Source: Hordeum vulgare subsp. vulgare (Eukaryota > Streptophyta > Magnoliopsida > Poales > Poaceae). From it: 64,000 bases of DNA. The notes beneath the pieces were generated by a model. That model ran no database searches. It saw nothing but the letters and a program-made list of their open reading frames with translations, and was not told where the DNA came from. The stretch's first letter is position 1; every line of letters starts with the position of its first letter. This document shows positions 11,201-22,091 of this stretch, in pieces. Location: positions 486,521,763 to 486,585,762 of the forward strand of contig NC_058524.1 in the NCBI RefSeq assembly GCF_904849725.1, read 5' to 3'. The position numbers and the translations under genes were made by a program.

Positions 11201-12212
11201 GTGGGAGCTCTGTAGCTTTCCTCATACTATATGTGGATGACATATTATTGATGGGGAATGACATAGAGATGTTGGAGAGCATAAAGGCCTATTTGAACAA
11301 GAGTTTTTCAATGAAGGACCTTGGAGAAGCTGCATACATATTAGGCATCAAGATCTATAGAGATAGATCGAGGCACCTCATAGGTCTTTCGCAAAGTACA
11401 TACCTTGACAAGATATTGAAGAAGTTCAATATGGAAAACTCAAAGAAAGGGTTCTTGCCAGTTTTGCAAGGTATGAGATTGAGTAAGACTCAGTCGCCGA
11501 CCACGATAGCAGATAGAGTAAAGATGAGTATTGTCCCCTACGCTTCAGCCGTATGCTCTCTTATGTATGCCATGCTGTGTACCAGACCTAATATAAACCT
11601 TGCCATAAGTTTGGTAGGGAGGTACCAAAGTGATCCCAGTATGGAACACTGGACAGCGGTCAAGAATATCCTTAAGTACCTGAAGAGGACTAAGGAGATG
11701 TTTCTCGATTATGGAGGTGACGAAGAGCTCGTTGTAAAGGGTTACGTCGACGCTAGCTTCGACACGGATCCGGATGACTCTAAGTCACAGACCGGATAGG
11801 TATATGTTTTGAATGGTGGGGTAGTGAGCTGGTGCAGCAGCAAGCAAGAAGTCGTGGTAGCATCTACATGTGAAGCGGAGTACATAGCTGCTTCAAAAGC
11901 AGCACATGAAGGAATTTGGATGAAGGAGCTCATCACCGACCTTGGAGTGGTTCCAAGCGCGTCGGGTCCAATGACACTCTTCTGTGATAACACTGGGGCC
12001 ATTGCCATAGCCAAGGAGCCCAGGTTTCACCAGAAGACGAAGCACATCAACGCCGCTACAACTCCATCCAGGACCAAGTCCATAGTGGAGTAATAGAGAT
12101 TTGTAAAGTACACATGGATCTGAATGTTGCACACCCGTTGACTAAACCTCTTCCATGAGCAAAATATGATGAACACCATAATGCTATTGGTGTTCGATAC
12201 ATCACAATGTAA
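8236..12212 (+). pseudogene. Copia-1 gag-pol polyprotein, decayed
   Basis: This is co-linear with the Copia-2 polyprotein: gag from the ATG at 8236 (MANVNLNFNAFPEKNK), zinc knuckle near 8990, protease, pre-integrase domain (LWHCRLGHIGVKRMKKLH, about 9542), integrase (HADVCGPM about 9727; RSDRGGEY about 9916), reverse transcriptase (YVDDILLMGN about 11231) and RNase H, ending GVRYITM at 12212. Breaks: in-frame stops at 8425, 9001 (the second Cys of the CFYC knuckle is replaced by TGA), 10339, 10768 and 11797, and frameshifts near 9355, 10157 and 12050. It cannot make a full polyprotein. Any further mobility would depend on proteins from other copies. Confidence 0.93.
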
Positions 12213-12244
12213 CTGGATTATTGACTCTAGTGCAAGTGGGAGAC

Positions 12245-14025
12245 TGTTGGAAATATGCCCTAGAGGCAATAATAAAATGGTTATTATCATATTTCCTTGT
12301 TCATGATAATCGTCTATTGTTCATGCTATAATTGTATTAACAGGAAACAGTAATACATGTGTGAATAAATAGATCACAATGTGTCCCTAGCAAGCCTCTA
12401 GTTGGCTAGCTCGTTGATCAATAGATGATCATGGTTTCCTGATCATGGGCATTGGATGTCATTGATAACGGGATCACATCATTGGGAGAATGATGTGATG
12501 GACAAGACCCAATCCTAAGCGTAGCACTAGATCGTATTGTTCGTATGCTAAAGCTTTTCTAATGTCAAGTGTCTTTTCCTTCGACCGTGAGATTGTGCAA
12601 CTCCCGGATACCGTAGGAGTGCTTTGGGTGTATTAAATGTCACAATGAAACTGGGTGACTATAAAGGTGCACTATGGGTACCTCTGAAAGTGTCTGTTGG
12701 GTTGGTACGAATCAAGATCGGGATTTGTCACGCCGCGTGACGGAGAGGTATCTCTGGGCCCACTCGGTAGAACATCATCATGAGCTCAATGTGACTAAGG
12801 AGTTAGTCACACGATGACGTGCTACGGAACGAGTAAAGAGACTTACCGGTAACGAGATTGAACAAGGTATAGGTATACCGACGATCGAATCTCGGGCAAG
12901 TTCTATACCGAAAGACAAAGGGAATTGTATACGGGATTGATTGAATCCTTGACATCGTGGTTCATCCGATGAGATCATCGTGGAGAAAGTGGGAGCCACC
13001 ATGGGTATCCAGACCCCGCTGATGGTTATTGGCCGGAGAGGTGTCTCGGTCATGTCTGCCTGTCTCCCGAACCCGTAGGGTCTACACACTTAAGGTTCGA
13101 TGATGCTAGGGTTATAGGGAATTGTTATACGAGGTTCCCGAAGGATGTTCGGAGTCCCGGATGAGATCCCAGACGTCACGAGGAGCTCCAGAATGGTTCG
13201 GAGATAAAGATTGATATATAGGACGGATGGTTTTGGACACCGGAAGTGTTTCGGGCGTCGTCGGTAACGTACCGGGACCACCGGGACCACCGGAAGTGGC
13301 CCCGGGGGTCCACCGAAAGGGAGGCACCACCCCGGGAGGCTATATGGGCCAAGTGCGGGAGGGAACCAGCCCCTAGGTGGGCTGGTGCGCCCCCCACACT
13401 CAGCCCATGGAGCAAGAAGAGGGGAGAGGGGGGAAACACTAGCGCAGGTGGGCCTAAGGCCCATCAGAAGGGTGCGCCCAGCCCTCCTCCCCTCCTGGCC
13501 GCCGCACCTCCCCCCCATCTAGGGCTGCCGCCCCTCCCAGGAGAGGGAAACCCTCAAGGGGGCGCAGCCCCTCCCTCCCCCTATATATAGTGGGCACTTT
13601 GGGCTGTTGGAGACACCAATCTTCCTCTCCCTCGGCGCAGCCCTGCTCTTCCTTCTCCTCCTCTCTGCCGGTGCTTGGCGAAGCCCTGCCGGGAGACCTT
13701 GTCTCCCCATTGACACCACGTCGTCGTGCTGCCGGAGATCTTCCCCAACCTCTCCCTCCTCCTTGCTGGATCAAGGTGCGGGAGACGTCACCGGGCTGCA
13801 CGTGTGTTGAACGCAGAGGTGCCATGGTTCGACACTAGATCGGAATCTCACCACAATCTGAATCGCCGCGAGTACGACTCCATCAACCGCGTTCTAGCAA
13901 CGCTTCCGCTTAGCGATCTTCATAGGTATGAAGATGCACTCACCCCTCTCTCTTTGCTGGTCTCTCCATAGGAAGATCTGAATATGGCGTAGGAAATTTT
14001 TTAATTTATGCTACGTTACCCAACA
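12245..14025 (+). repeat. Copia-1 3' LTR
   Basis: A 1781-bp copy of 5201-6979, directly after the polypurine tract, with a TATA box at 13582-13589. It ends CCCAACA before the TCAAT duplication. Frames between 12778 and 13971 are LTR shadows. Confidence 0.95.
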
Positions 14026-14974
14026 TCAATAGCCCACAAGTATAGGGGATAAATTGTACCCTTTCTCGACAATTAAGAATTTCGAACCCAGTGAGGAGCT
14101 AAAGGTAGAACAATATTCCCTCAAGTTCTATCGACCACCGATACAACTCTACGCACGCTTAACGTTCGCTTTACCTAGAACAAGTATGAAACTAGAAGTA
14201 CTTTGTAAGTGATAGGATAGGTTTGCAAGAAAATAAAAAACACGTAAATAAAAACTAGGGGTGCTAAGATAAAGAAACAACTAAGTTGGTCTTAGTAGAG
14301 ATCTTTTTGTCACAGGAAGGTTATTTGTCCCTAGGCAATCGATAACTAGACAGGTAATCATTATTGCAATTTCATATGAGGGAGAGACATAAGCTAACAT
14401 ACTCTATCTAATTGGATCATATGCACTTATGATTGGAACAACAGCAAGCATCCGCAACTACTAAAAATCATTAAGGTAAAACCCAACCATAGCATTGTAA
14501 GGTATCAAGTCCTCTTTACTCCCATATGCAACAACCCACCTACTCGGGTTTATGCTTCTCTCACTCAAGCAACCCACTATAGGCAAATCATGAACACATT
14601 GCAACACCCTACAGCGGGGATCCCTCACGCTTGCATGACACGGAGAGCACCATAGGACGACACCAATAATAAAACATGCAACTCAAACCAATCATGATCA
14701 TCAATCAACCCATAGGACAAAACATATCTACTCAAACATCATAGGATAGCCATACATCATTGGGAAATAATATATAGCGTTGAGCACCATGTTTAAGTAG
14801 AAATTACAACGGTGAGAAGAGGTGTTGAACCGCTGCATAGAGGGGGAGAGAGTTGGTGATTACGACGGCGAAGTTGTTGGTGTAGATCACCGTCACGATG
14901 ATGACCCCGGCGGTGTTCCGGTGCCATCAGAAGAGACGGGAGAGAGCCCCCTCCTTCTTCTTCTTCCTTGGCCT

Positions 14975-16803
14975 TGTTGGGGAACGTCGCATGGGAAACA
15001 AAAAATTTCCTACGCGCACGAAGACCTATCATGGTGATGTCCATCTACGAGAGGGGATGAGTGATCTACGTACCCTTGTAGACCGTACAGCAGAAGCGTT
15101 AGAGAACGCGGTTGATGTAGTGGAACGTCCTCACGTCCCTCGATCCGCCCCGCGAACAATCCCGCGATCAGTCCCACGATCTAGTACCGAACGGACGGCA
15201 CCTCCGCGTTCAGCACACGTACAGCTCGACGATGATCTCGGCCTTCTTGATCCAGCAAGAGAGACGGAGAGGTAGAAGAGTTCTCCGGCAGCATGAAGGC
15301 GCTCCGGAGGTTGGTGATGACCTTGTCTCAGCAGGGCTCCGCCCGAGCTCCGCAGAAACGCGATCTAGAGGAAAAACCGTGGAGGTATGTGGTCGGGCTG
15401 CCGTGGAAAAGTCGTCTCAAATCAGTCCTAAAACCTCCGTATATATAGGTGGGAGGGAGGGGGGCCTTGCCTTGGGGTCCAAGGACCCTCAAGGAGTCGG
15501 CCGAGCCAAGGGGGAGGACTCTCCCCCCCCCCAAACCGAGTTGGACTAGGTTTGGTGGGAGGGAGTCCCTTCCCTTCCCACTTCCTCCTTTTTTTTCTTT
15601 TTCCTTTGATTTCTTATCCTTGGCGCATAGGGCCCTTTTGGGCTGTCCCACCATCCCACTAAGGGCTGGTGCGCCACCCTTATGGCCTATGGGCTTCCCC
15701 GGGGTGGGTTGCCCCCCCCCCCCCCGGAGAACTCCCGGAACCCATTCGTCATTCCCGGTACATTCCCGGTAACTCCGAAAACCTTCCGGTAATCAAATGA
15801 GGTCATCCTATATATCAATCTTCGTTTCCGGACCATTCCGGAAACCCTCGTGATGTCCGTGATCTCATCCGGGACTCCGAACAACATTCGGTAACCAACC
15901 ATATAACTCAAATACGCATAAAACAACGTCGAACCTTAAGTGTGCAGACCCTGCGGGTTCGAGAACTATGTAGACATGACCCGAGAGACTCCTCGGTCAA
16001 TATCCAATAGCGGGACCTGGATGCCCGTATTGGATCCTACATATTCTACGAAGATCTTATCGTTTGAACCTCAGTGCCAAGGATTCGTATAATCCCGTAT
16101 GTCATTCCCTTTGTCCTTCGATATGTTACTTGCCCGAGATTCGATCGTCAGTATCCACATACCTATTTCAATCTCGTTTACCGGCAAGTCTCTTTACTCG
16201 TTCCGTAATACAAGATCCCGCAACTTACACTAAGTTACATTGCTTGCAAGGCTTGTGTGTGATGTTGTATTACCGAGTGGGCCCCGAGATACCTCTCCGT
16301 TCACACGGAGTGACAAATCCCAGTCTTGATCCATACTAACTCAACTAACACCTTCGGAGATACCTGTAGAGCATCTTTATAGTCACCCAGTTACGTTGCG
16401 ACGTTTGATACACACAAAGCATTCCTCCGGTGTCAGTGAGTTATATGATCTCATGGTCATAGGAATAAATACTTGACACGCAGAAAATAGTAGCAACAAA
16501 ATGACACGATCAACATGCTACGTCTATTAGTTTGGGTCTAGTCCATCACGTGATTCTCCTAATGACATGATCCAGTTATCAAGCAACAACACCTTGTTCA
16601 TAATCAGAAGACACTGACTATCTTTGATCAACTGGCTAGCCAACTAGAGGCTTGCTAGGGACGGTGCTTTGTCTATGTATCCACACATGTAAATGAGTCT
16701 TCATTCAATACAATTATAGCATGGATAATAAACTATTATCTTGATACAGGAATTATAATAATAACTATACATTTATTATTGCCTCTAGGGCATAATTCCA
16801 ACA
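14975..16803 (-). repeat. Copia-2 3' LTR
   Basis: A 1829-bp LTR on the minus strand, TGTTGGAATTATGCCC..TTCCCCAACA, with a TATATATA box at 15440-15447. A run of 14 C lies at 15712-15725. Frames listed between 14898 and 16339 are LTR shadows. Confidence 0.95.
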
Positions 16804-16819
16804 GTCTCCCACTTGCACT
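16804..16819 (-). other. Copia-2 polypurine tract
   Basis: The minus strand reads AGTGCAAGTGGGAGAC immediately upstream of the 3' LTR. The same tract precedes the 3' LTRs of Copia-1 and Copia-3, and a close variant (ending GAGAG) precedes that of Copia-4. It is the expected plus-strand priming site. Confidence 0.9.
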
Positions 16820-16855
16820 AGAGTCAATAATCTAGCCCTCACATCACCATGTGAA

Positions 16856-17440
16856 TTACATTGTAATAAATCTAACACCCATACAGTTCTGGTGTCGATC
16901 ATGTTTTGGCTGTGGAAGAGGTTTAGTCAGCGGGTCTGGTACATTCAGATCCGTGTGCACTTTGCACATATGTACGTCCTCTTCCTCGACGTAGTCGCGA
17001 ATGAGGTTGAAGCGTCGTTTGATGTGTCTGGTCTTCTTGTGAAACCGTGGTTCCTTTGCTAAGGCAATGGCACCAGTGTTGTCACAGAACAAGGTTATTG
17101 GATCCAGTGCACTTGGCACCACTCCAAGATCCGTCATGAACTACTTCATCCAGACACCCTCCTTAGCCGCCTCCGAGGCAGCCATGTACTCCGCTTCACA
17201 TGTAGAATCTGCTACGACGCTTTGCTTGGAACTGCACCAGCTTACTGCACCCCCATTAAGAATAAATACGTATCCGGTTTGCGACTTAGAGTCGTCCAGA
17301 TCTGTGTCAAAGCTTGCAACGACGTAACCTTTTACAGCGAGCTCTTTGTCACCTCCATACACGAGAAACATCTCCTTAGTCCTTTTCAGGTACTTCAGGA
17401 TATTCTTGACCGCTGTCCAGTGATCCACTCCTGGATTACT
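16856..17440 (-). pseudogene. Copia-2 end of reverse transcriptase and RNase H, after the first amber codon
   Basis: This continues the polyprotein at 17441-20836 in the same frame. After the amber at 17441-17443 the protein reads SNPGVDHWTAVKNILKYLKR, then RNase H motifs SQTGYVFILNGGAVSW, STCEAEYMAASEAA and DNTGAIALAKEPRFH, and ends CMGVRFITM. A second amber lies at 17141-17143, where relatives have Glu (WMK-stop-FMTDLG). RNase H degrades the RNA template during reverse transcription. No frameshift is present. Without readthrough, RNase H would be missing. Confidence 0.9.
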
Positions 17441-20400
17441 CTAGAACCTTCCTGTCATACTTATGGTCAGGCTAACATCCGGTCCAGTGCACAGCATCGC
17501 ATACATGATAGAACCTATGGCTGAAGCATAGGGGACGGAGCGCATATGCTCTCTATCTTCATCAGTTGCTGGGCACTGAGTCTTACTCAATCTCGTACCT
17601 TGTAAAACTGGCAAGAACCCTTTCTTGGACTGTTCCATTTTGAACCTCTTCAAAACAATATCAAGGTATGTGCTTTGTGAAAGTCCTATCACGCGTTTTG
17701 ATCTATCCCTATAGATCTTAATGCCTAGAATGTAAGCAGCTTCTCCTAGGTCCTTCATAGAGAAACTTTTATTCAAGTAACCTTTTGTGCTCTCCAAAAG
17801 CTCTACGTTGTTTCCAATCAGTAATATGTCATCCACATATAATACTAGAAACGCCACAGAGCTCCCACTCACTTTCTTGTAAATACAAGATTCTCCAACC
17901 ACTTGTATAAACCCAAATGCTTTGATCACCTCATCAAAGCGTTTGTTCCAACTCCGAGATGCTTGCACCAGTCCATAAATGGATCGCTGGAGCTTGCACA
18001 CCTTGTCAGCATTTTGAGGATCGACAAAACCTTCGGGTTGCATCATATACAACTCTTCCTTAAGGAAACCGTTAAGGAACGCCGTTTTGACATCCATCTG
18101 CCAGATTTCATAATCGAAAAATGCAGCTATTGCTAACATGATTCTGACGGACTTAAGCATCGCTACGGGTGAGAAAGTCTCATCGTAGTCAACTCGTGGA
18201 ACTTGTGAAAAACCCTTTGCCACAAGTCGAGCTTTATAAACGGTCACATTACCGTCAGCGTCCGTCTTCTTCTTAAAGATCCATTTGTTCTGAATAGCCT
18301 TGCGGCCCTCAGGTAGTATCTCCAAAGTCCACACTTTGTTCTCATACATGGATCCTATCTCGGATTTCATGGCTTCTAGCCATTTGTTGGAATCTGGGCC
18401 CACCATTGCTTCTTCATAATTTGCAGGTTCATTGTTGTCTAACAACATGATTGATAAGACGGGATTACCGTACCACTCTGGAGCAGCGCGTGATCTCGTC
18501 GACCTGCGTGGTTCAACAGAAACTTGAACTGGAGTTTCATGATCATCATCATTAACTTCCTCCTCAACCGGCATCGCAACGACAGAGGTTTCCCCTTGCC
18601 CTGCGCCACCATCCAGAGGGATGAGAGGTTCGACAACCTCGTCAAGTTCTATCTTCCTCCCACTCAATTCTCTCGAGAGAAACTCCTTCTCGAGAAAAGC
18701 TCCATTTTTAGCAACAAACACTTTGCCCTCGGATTTGAGATAGAAGGTGTACCCAACTGTCTCTTTTGGGTAACCTATGAAGACGCACTTTTCCGCTTTG
18801 GGTTCCAGCTTTTCAGGCTGAAGCTTTTTGACATAAGCATCACATCCCCAAACTTTAAGAAACGACAACTTTGGCCTTTTGCCATACCACAGTTCGTATG
18901 GTGTCGTCTCAACGGATTTTGATGGTGCCCTATTTAAAGTGAATGCAGCTGTTTCTAATGCATAACCCCAAAATGATAACGGCAAATCAGTAAGAGACAT
19001 CATAGATCGCACCATCTCTAACAAAGTATGATTACGACGTTCGGACACACCATTACGCTGTGGTGTTCCAGGCGGTGTTAACTGCGAAACAATTCCACAT
19101 TGTCTTAAGTGAGCACCAAACTCGAAACTCAGATATTCACCCCCACGATCAGACCGTAGGAACTTGATCTTCTTGTTACGATGATTTTCCACTTCCCTCT
19201 GAAATTGCTTGAACTTTTCAAATGTTTCAGACTTGTGCTTCATCAAGTAGACATAACCATATCTACTTAAATCGTCAGTGAAGGTGAGAAAATAATGATA
19301 TCCGCCGCGTGCCTCCACGCTCATTGGACCACACACATCGGTATGTATGATTTCCAACAAGTCACTTGCACACTCCATTGTTCCGGAGAACGGAGTCTTA
19401 GTCATCTTGCCCGTGAGGCATGGTTCGCACGTGTCAAGTGAATCAAAGTCAAGTGACTCCAAAAGTCCATCAGCATGGAGTTTCTTCATGCGCTTTACAC
19501 CAATATGACCCAAGCGGCAGTGCCACAAAAATATGGCGCTATCATTGTTTACTCTAACTCTTTTGGTCTCAATGTTATGTATATGCGTATCGCTATCAAG
19601 ATTCAATATGAACAATCCTCTCACATTCGGTGCATGACCATAAAAGATGTTACTCATAGAAATAGAACAACCATTATTCTCAGACTTAAAAGAGTAACCG
19701 TCTCGCAATAAACAAGATCCAGATATAATGTTCATGCTCAACGCAGGCACTAAATAACAATGATTTAAGTTCATCACTAATCCCGATGGTAGCTGAAGTG
19801 ACACTGTGCTGACGGCGATTGCATCAACCTTGGAACCATTTCCTACGCGCATCATCACTTCGTCTTTCGCTAGCCTTCGTCTATTCCGCAGTTCCTGCTT
19901 CGAGTTGCAAATATGAGCAACAGAACCGGTATCAAATACCCAGGCACTACTACGAGAGCCGGTTAAGTACACATCAATAACATGTATATCAAATATACCT
20001 GATTTTTCTTTGCCCGCCTTCTTATCTGCCAGATACTTGGGGCAATTGCGCTTCCAGTGACCCATACCCTTGCAATAGAAGCACTCTGTTTCAGGCTTAG
20101 GTCCAGCCTTGGGTTTCTTCGGCGGATTGGCAACAGGCTTGCCGCTCTTCTTCGAATTGCCCTTCTTGCCTTTGCCGTTTCTCTTGAAACTAGTGGTCTT
20201 GCTCACCATCAACACTTGATGCTCTTTACGGAGTTCAGACTCTGCGACTTTCAGCATCGCAAACAACTCGCCGGGAGACTTGTTCATCCCTTGCATGTTG
20301 TAGTTCAACACAAAGCCTTTATAGCTTGGTGGCAGTGATTGAAGGATTCTATCAGTGATAGCTTCTTGCGGGAGTTCAATCCCCAGCTCAGCTAGACGGT

Positions 20401-20836
20401 TTGAGTACCCAGACATTTTGAGCACATGTTCACTGACAGACGAGTTTTCCTCCATCTTGCAAGCATAGAATTTATCGGAGGTCTCATACCTCTCGATCCG
20501 GGCGTTCTTCTGAAAGATAAACTCCAACTCCTGGAACATCTCAAATGCTCCATGATGCTCAAAGCGACGTTGAAGTCTCGGTTCTAAGCCATACAAGACT
20601 GCACATTGAACTATTGAGTAGTCCTCCTTACGTGCTAACCAAGCGTTCTTAACATCCTGATCAGCCGTAGCGGGTGGTTCATCTCCTAGCGCAGCATTAA
20701 GGACATAATCCTTCTTCCCAGCTTGTAAGATTAGCTTAAGATTACGAGCCCAGTCTACAAAGTTGCTTCCATCATCTTTCAACTTAGCTTTCTCTAGGAA
20801 CGTATTAAAATTCAGGATGACTGTCGCGTGAGCCAT
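17441..20836 (-). CDS. Copia-2 gag-pol polyprotein (open for 1131 codons)
   Basis: The ATG at 20836 opens the frame, at the same place as the starts in related elements. Order: gag, residues 1 to about 245 (virus-like particle protein); CCHC zinc knuckle CFYCKGMGHWKRNC about 250; aspartic protease with the FDTG catalytic motif about 300; pre-integrase HHCC domain (LWHCRLGHIGVKRMKKLH) about 440-490; integrase with Asp in TDVCGPM about 497, Asp in RSDRGGEY and Glu in GVSERRNH; reverse transcriptase with QMDVKTAFLNG and YVDDILLIGN about 1000. The order PR-IN-RT-RH is diagnostic of Ty1-copia. The frame ends at an amber codon where Copia-1 has Tyr-Gln (GRYQ); here it is GRF-stop. All catalytic residues seen before the stop are present, so gag, protease, integrase and most of RT could still be made. 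Confidence 0.95.
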   Translation of the reverse strand: MAHATVILNFNTFLEKAKLKDDGSNFVDWARNLKLILQAGKKDYVLNAALGDEPPATADQDVKNAWLARKEDYSIVQCAVLYGLEPRLQRRFEHHGAFEMFQELEFIFQKNARIERYETSDKFYACKMEENSSVSEHVLKMSGYSNRLAELGIELPQEAITDRILQSLPPSYKGFVLNYNMQGMNKSPGELFAMLKVAESELRKEHQVLMVSKTTSFKRNGKGKKGNSKKSGKPVANPPKKPKAGPKPETECFYCKGMGHWKRNCPKYLADKKAGKEKSGIFDIHVIDVYLTGSRSSAWVFDTGSVAHICNSKQELRNRRRLAKDEVMMRVGNGSKVDAIAVSTVSLQLPSGLVMNLNHCYLVPALSMNIISGSCLLRDGYSFKSENNGCSISMSNIFYGHAPNVRGLFILNLDSDTHIHNIETKRVRVNNDSAIFLWHCRLGHIGVKRMKKLHADGLLESLDFDSLDTCEPCLTGKMTKTPFSGTMECASDLLEIIHTDVCGPMSVEARGGYHYFLTFTDDLSRYGYVYLMKHKSETFEKFKQFQREVENHRNKKIKFLRSDRGGEYLSFEFGAHLRQCGIVSQLTPPGTPQRNGVSERRNHTLLEMVRSMMSLTDLPLSFWGYALETAAFTLNRAPSKSVETTPYELWYGKRPKLSFLKVWGCDAYVKKLQPEKLEPKAEKCVFIGYPKETVGYTFYLKSEGKVFVAKNGAFLEKEFLSRELSGRKIELDEVVEPLIPLDGGAGQGETSVVAMPVEEEVNDDDHETPVQVSVEPRRSTRSRAAPEWYGNPVLSIMLLDNNEPANYEEAMVGPDSNKWLEAMKSEIGSMYENKVWTLEILPEGRKAIQNKWIFKKKTDADGNVTVYKARLVAKGFSQVPRVDYDETFSPVAMLKSVRIMLAIAAFFDYEIWQMDVKTAFLNGFLKEELYMMQPEGFVDPQNADKVCKLQRSIYGLVQASRSWNKRFDEVIKAFGFIQVVGESCIYKKVSGSSVAFLVLYVDDILLIGNNVELLESTKGYLNKSFSMKDLGEAAYILGIKIYRDRSKRVIGLSQSTYLDIVLKRFKMEQSKKGFLPVLQGTRLSKTQCPATDEDREHMRSVPYASAIGSIMYAMLCTGPDVSLTISMTGRF

Positions 20837-22078
20837 GATCTAAAACACAAATATATTCAAAGTGGACTTAGACTATGTTCAAGATAATTAGAGTTCAACT
20901 TAATCAAATTATATGCTAAACTCCCACTCAAAAAGTACATCTCTCTAGTCATTTGAGTGGTTCATGATCCACTTATACTATCCCAAGTCCGATCATCACG
21001 TGAGTTGAGTATAGTTTCAGTGGTAAGCATCCCTATGCTAATCATATCAACTATATGATTCATGATCGACCTTTCGGTCTCATGTGTTCCGAGGCCATGT
21101 CTGCACATGCTAGGCTCGTCAAGCTTAACCCGAGTGTTCCGCGTGCGCAACTGTTTTGCACCCGTTGTATGTGAACGTTGAGTCTATCACACCCGATCAT
21201 CACGTGGTGTCTCGAAACGACGAACTGTAGCAACGGTGCACAGTCGGGGAGAACACAATTTCGTCTTGAAATTTTAGTGAGAGATCACCTCATAATGCTA
21301 CCGTCGTTCTAAGCAAAATAAGGTGCATGAAAGGATTAATATCACATGCAATTCATAAGTGACATGATATGGACATTATCACGTGCTTCTTGATCTCCAT
21401 CACCAAAGCACCGGCACGATCTTCTTGTCACCGGTGCCACACCATGATCATCCATCAACGTGTTGCCATCGGGGTTGTCGTGCTACTTATGCTATTACTA
21501 CTAAAGCTACATCCTAGCAAAATAGTAAACGCATCTGCAAGCACAAACGTTAGTATAAAGACAACCCTATGGCTCCTGCTGGTTGCCGTACCATCGACGT
21601 GCAAGTCGATATTTCTATTACAACATGATCATCTCATACATCCAATATATCACATCACATCGTTGGCCATATCACATCACAAGCATACCCTACAAAAACA
21701 AGTTAGACGTCCTCTAATTTTGTTGTTGCATGTTTTACGTGGTGACCAAGGGCATCTAGTAGGATCGCATCTTACTTACGCAAACACCACAACGGAGATA
21801 TATGAGTTGCTATTTAACCTCATCCAAGGACCTCCTCGGTCAAATCCGATTCAACTAAAGTTGGAGAAACCGTCACTTGTCAGTCATCTTTGAGCAAAGG
21901 GGGTTACTCGTAACGATGAAACCAGTCTCTCGTAAGCGTACGAGTAATGTCGGTCCAAGCCGCTTCAATCCAACAATACCGCGGAATCAAGAAAAGACTA
22001 AGGAGGGCAGCAAAGCGCACATCACCGCCCACAAAACCTTTTGTGTTCTACTCGAGAAGACATCTACGCATGAACCTA
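20837..22078 (-). other. Copia-2 untranslated leader
   Basis: The minus-strand leader between primer-binding site and gag, co-linear with the other copia leaders here. The frames at 20962-21150 and 21369-22392 are not conserved as protein among the copies. I see no gene. Confidence 0.75.
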
Positions 22079-22090
22079 GCTCTGATACCA
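22079..22090 (-). other. Copia-2 primer-binding site (tRNA-iMet)
   Basis: The minus strand reads TGGTATCAGAGC, one base inside the 5' LTR. It perfectly matches the standard plant initiator-Met primer site, unlike the altered sites of Copia-1 and Copia-3. Confidence 0.93.
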
Positions 22091-22091
22091 C

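Larger units (their letters stand above)
5201..14025 (+). mobile_element. Copia-1: full-length Angela/WIS-like Ty1-copia retrotransposon
   Basis: This complete element has 5' LTR 5201-6979, an iMet-type primer-binding site just after it, leader 6995-8235, decayed gag-pol 8236-12212, polypurine tract CAAGTGGGAGAC at 12233-12244 and 3' LTR 12245-14025. It is flanked by perfect 5-bp duplications TCAAT at 5196-5200 and 14026-14030. The TSD includes the terminal TCA of LTR-B, so it landed at the very edge of that older LTR. LTRs start TGTTGG and end CCCAACA. By eye the two LTRs differ by a few percent, so the insertion is moderately old. Confidence 0.95.
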
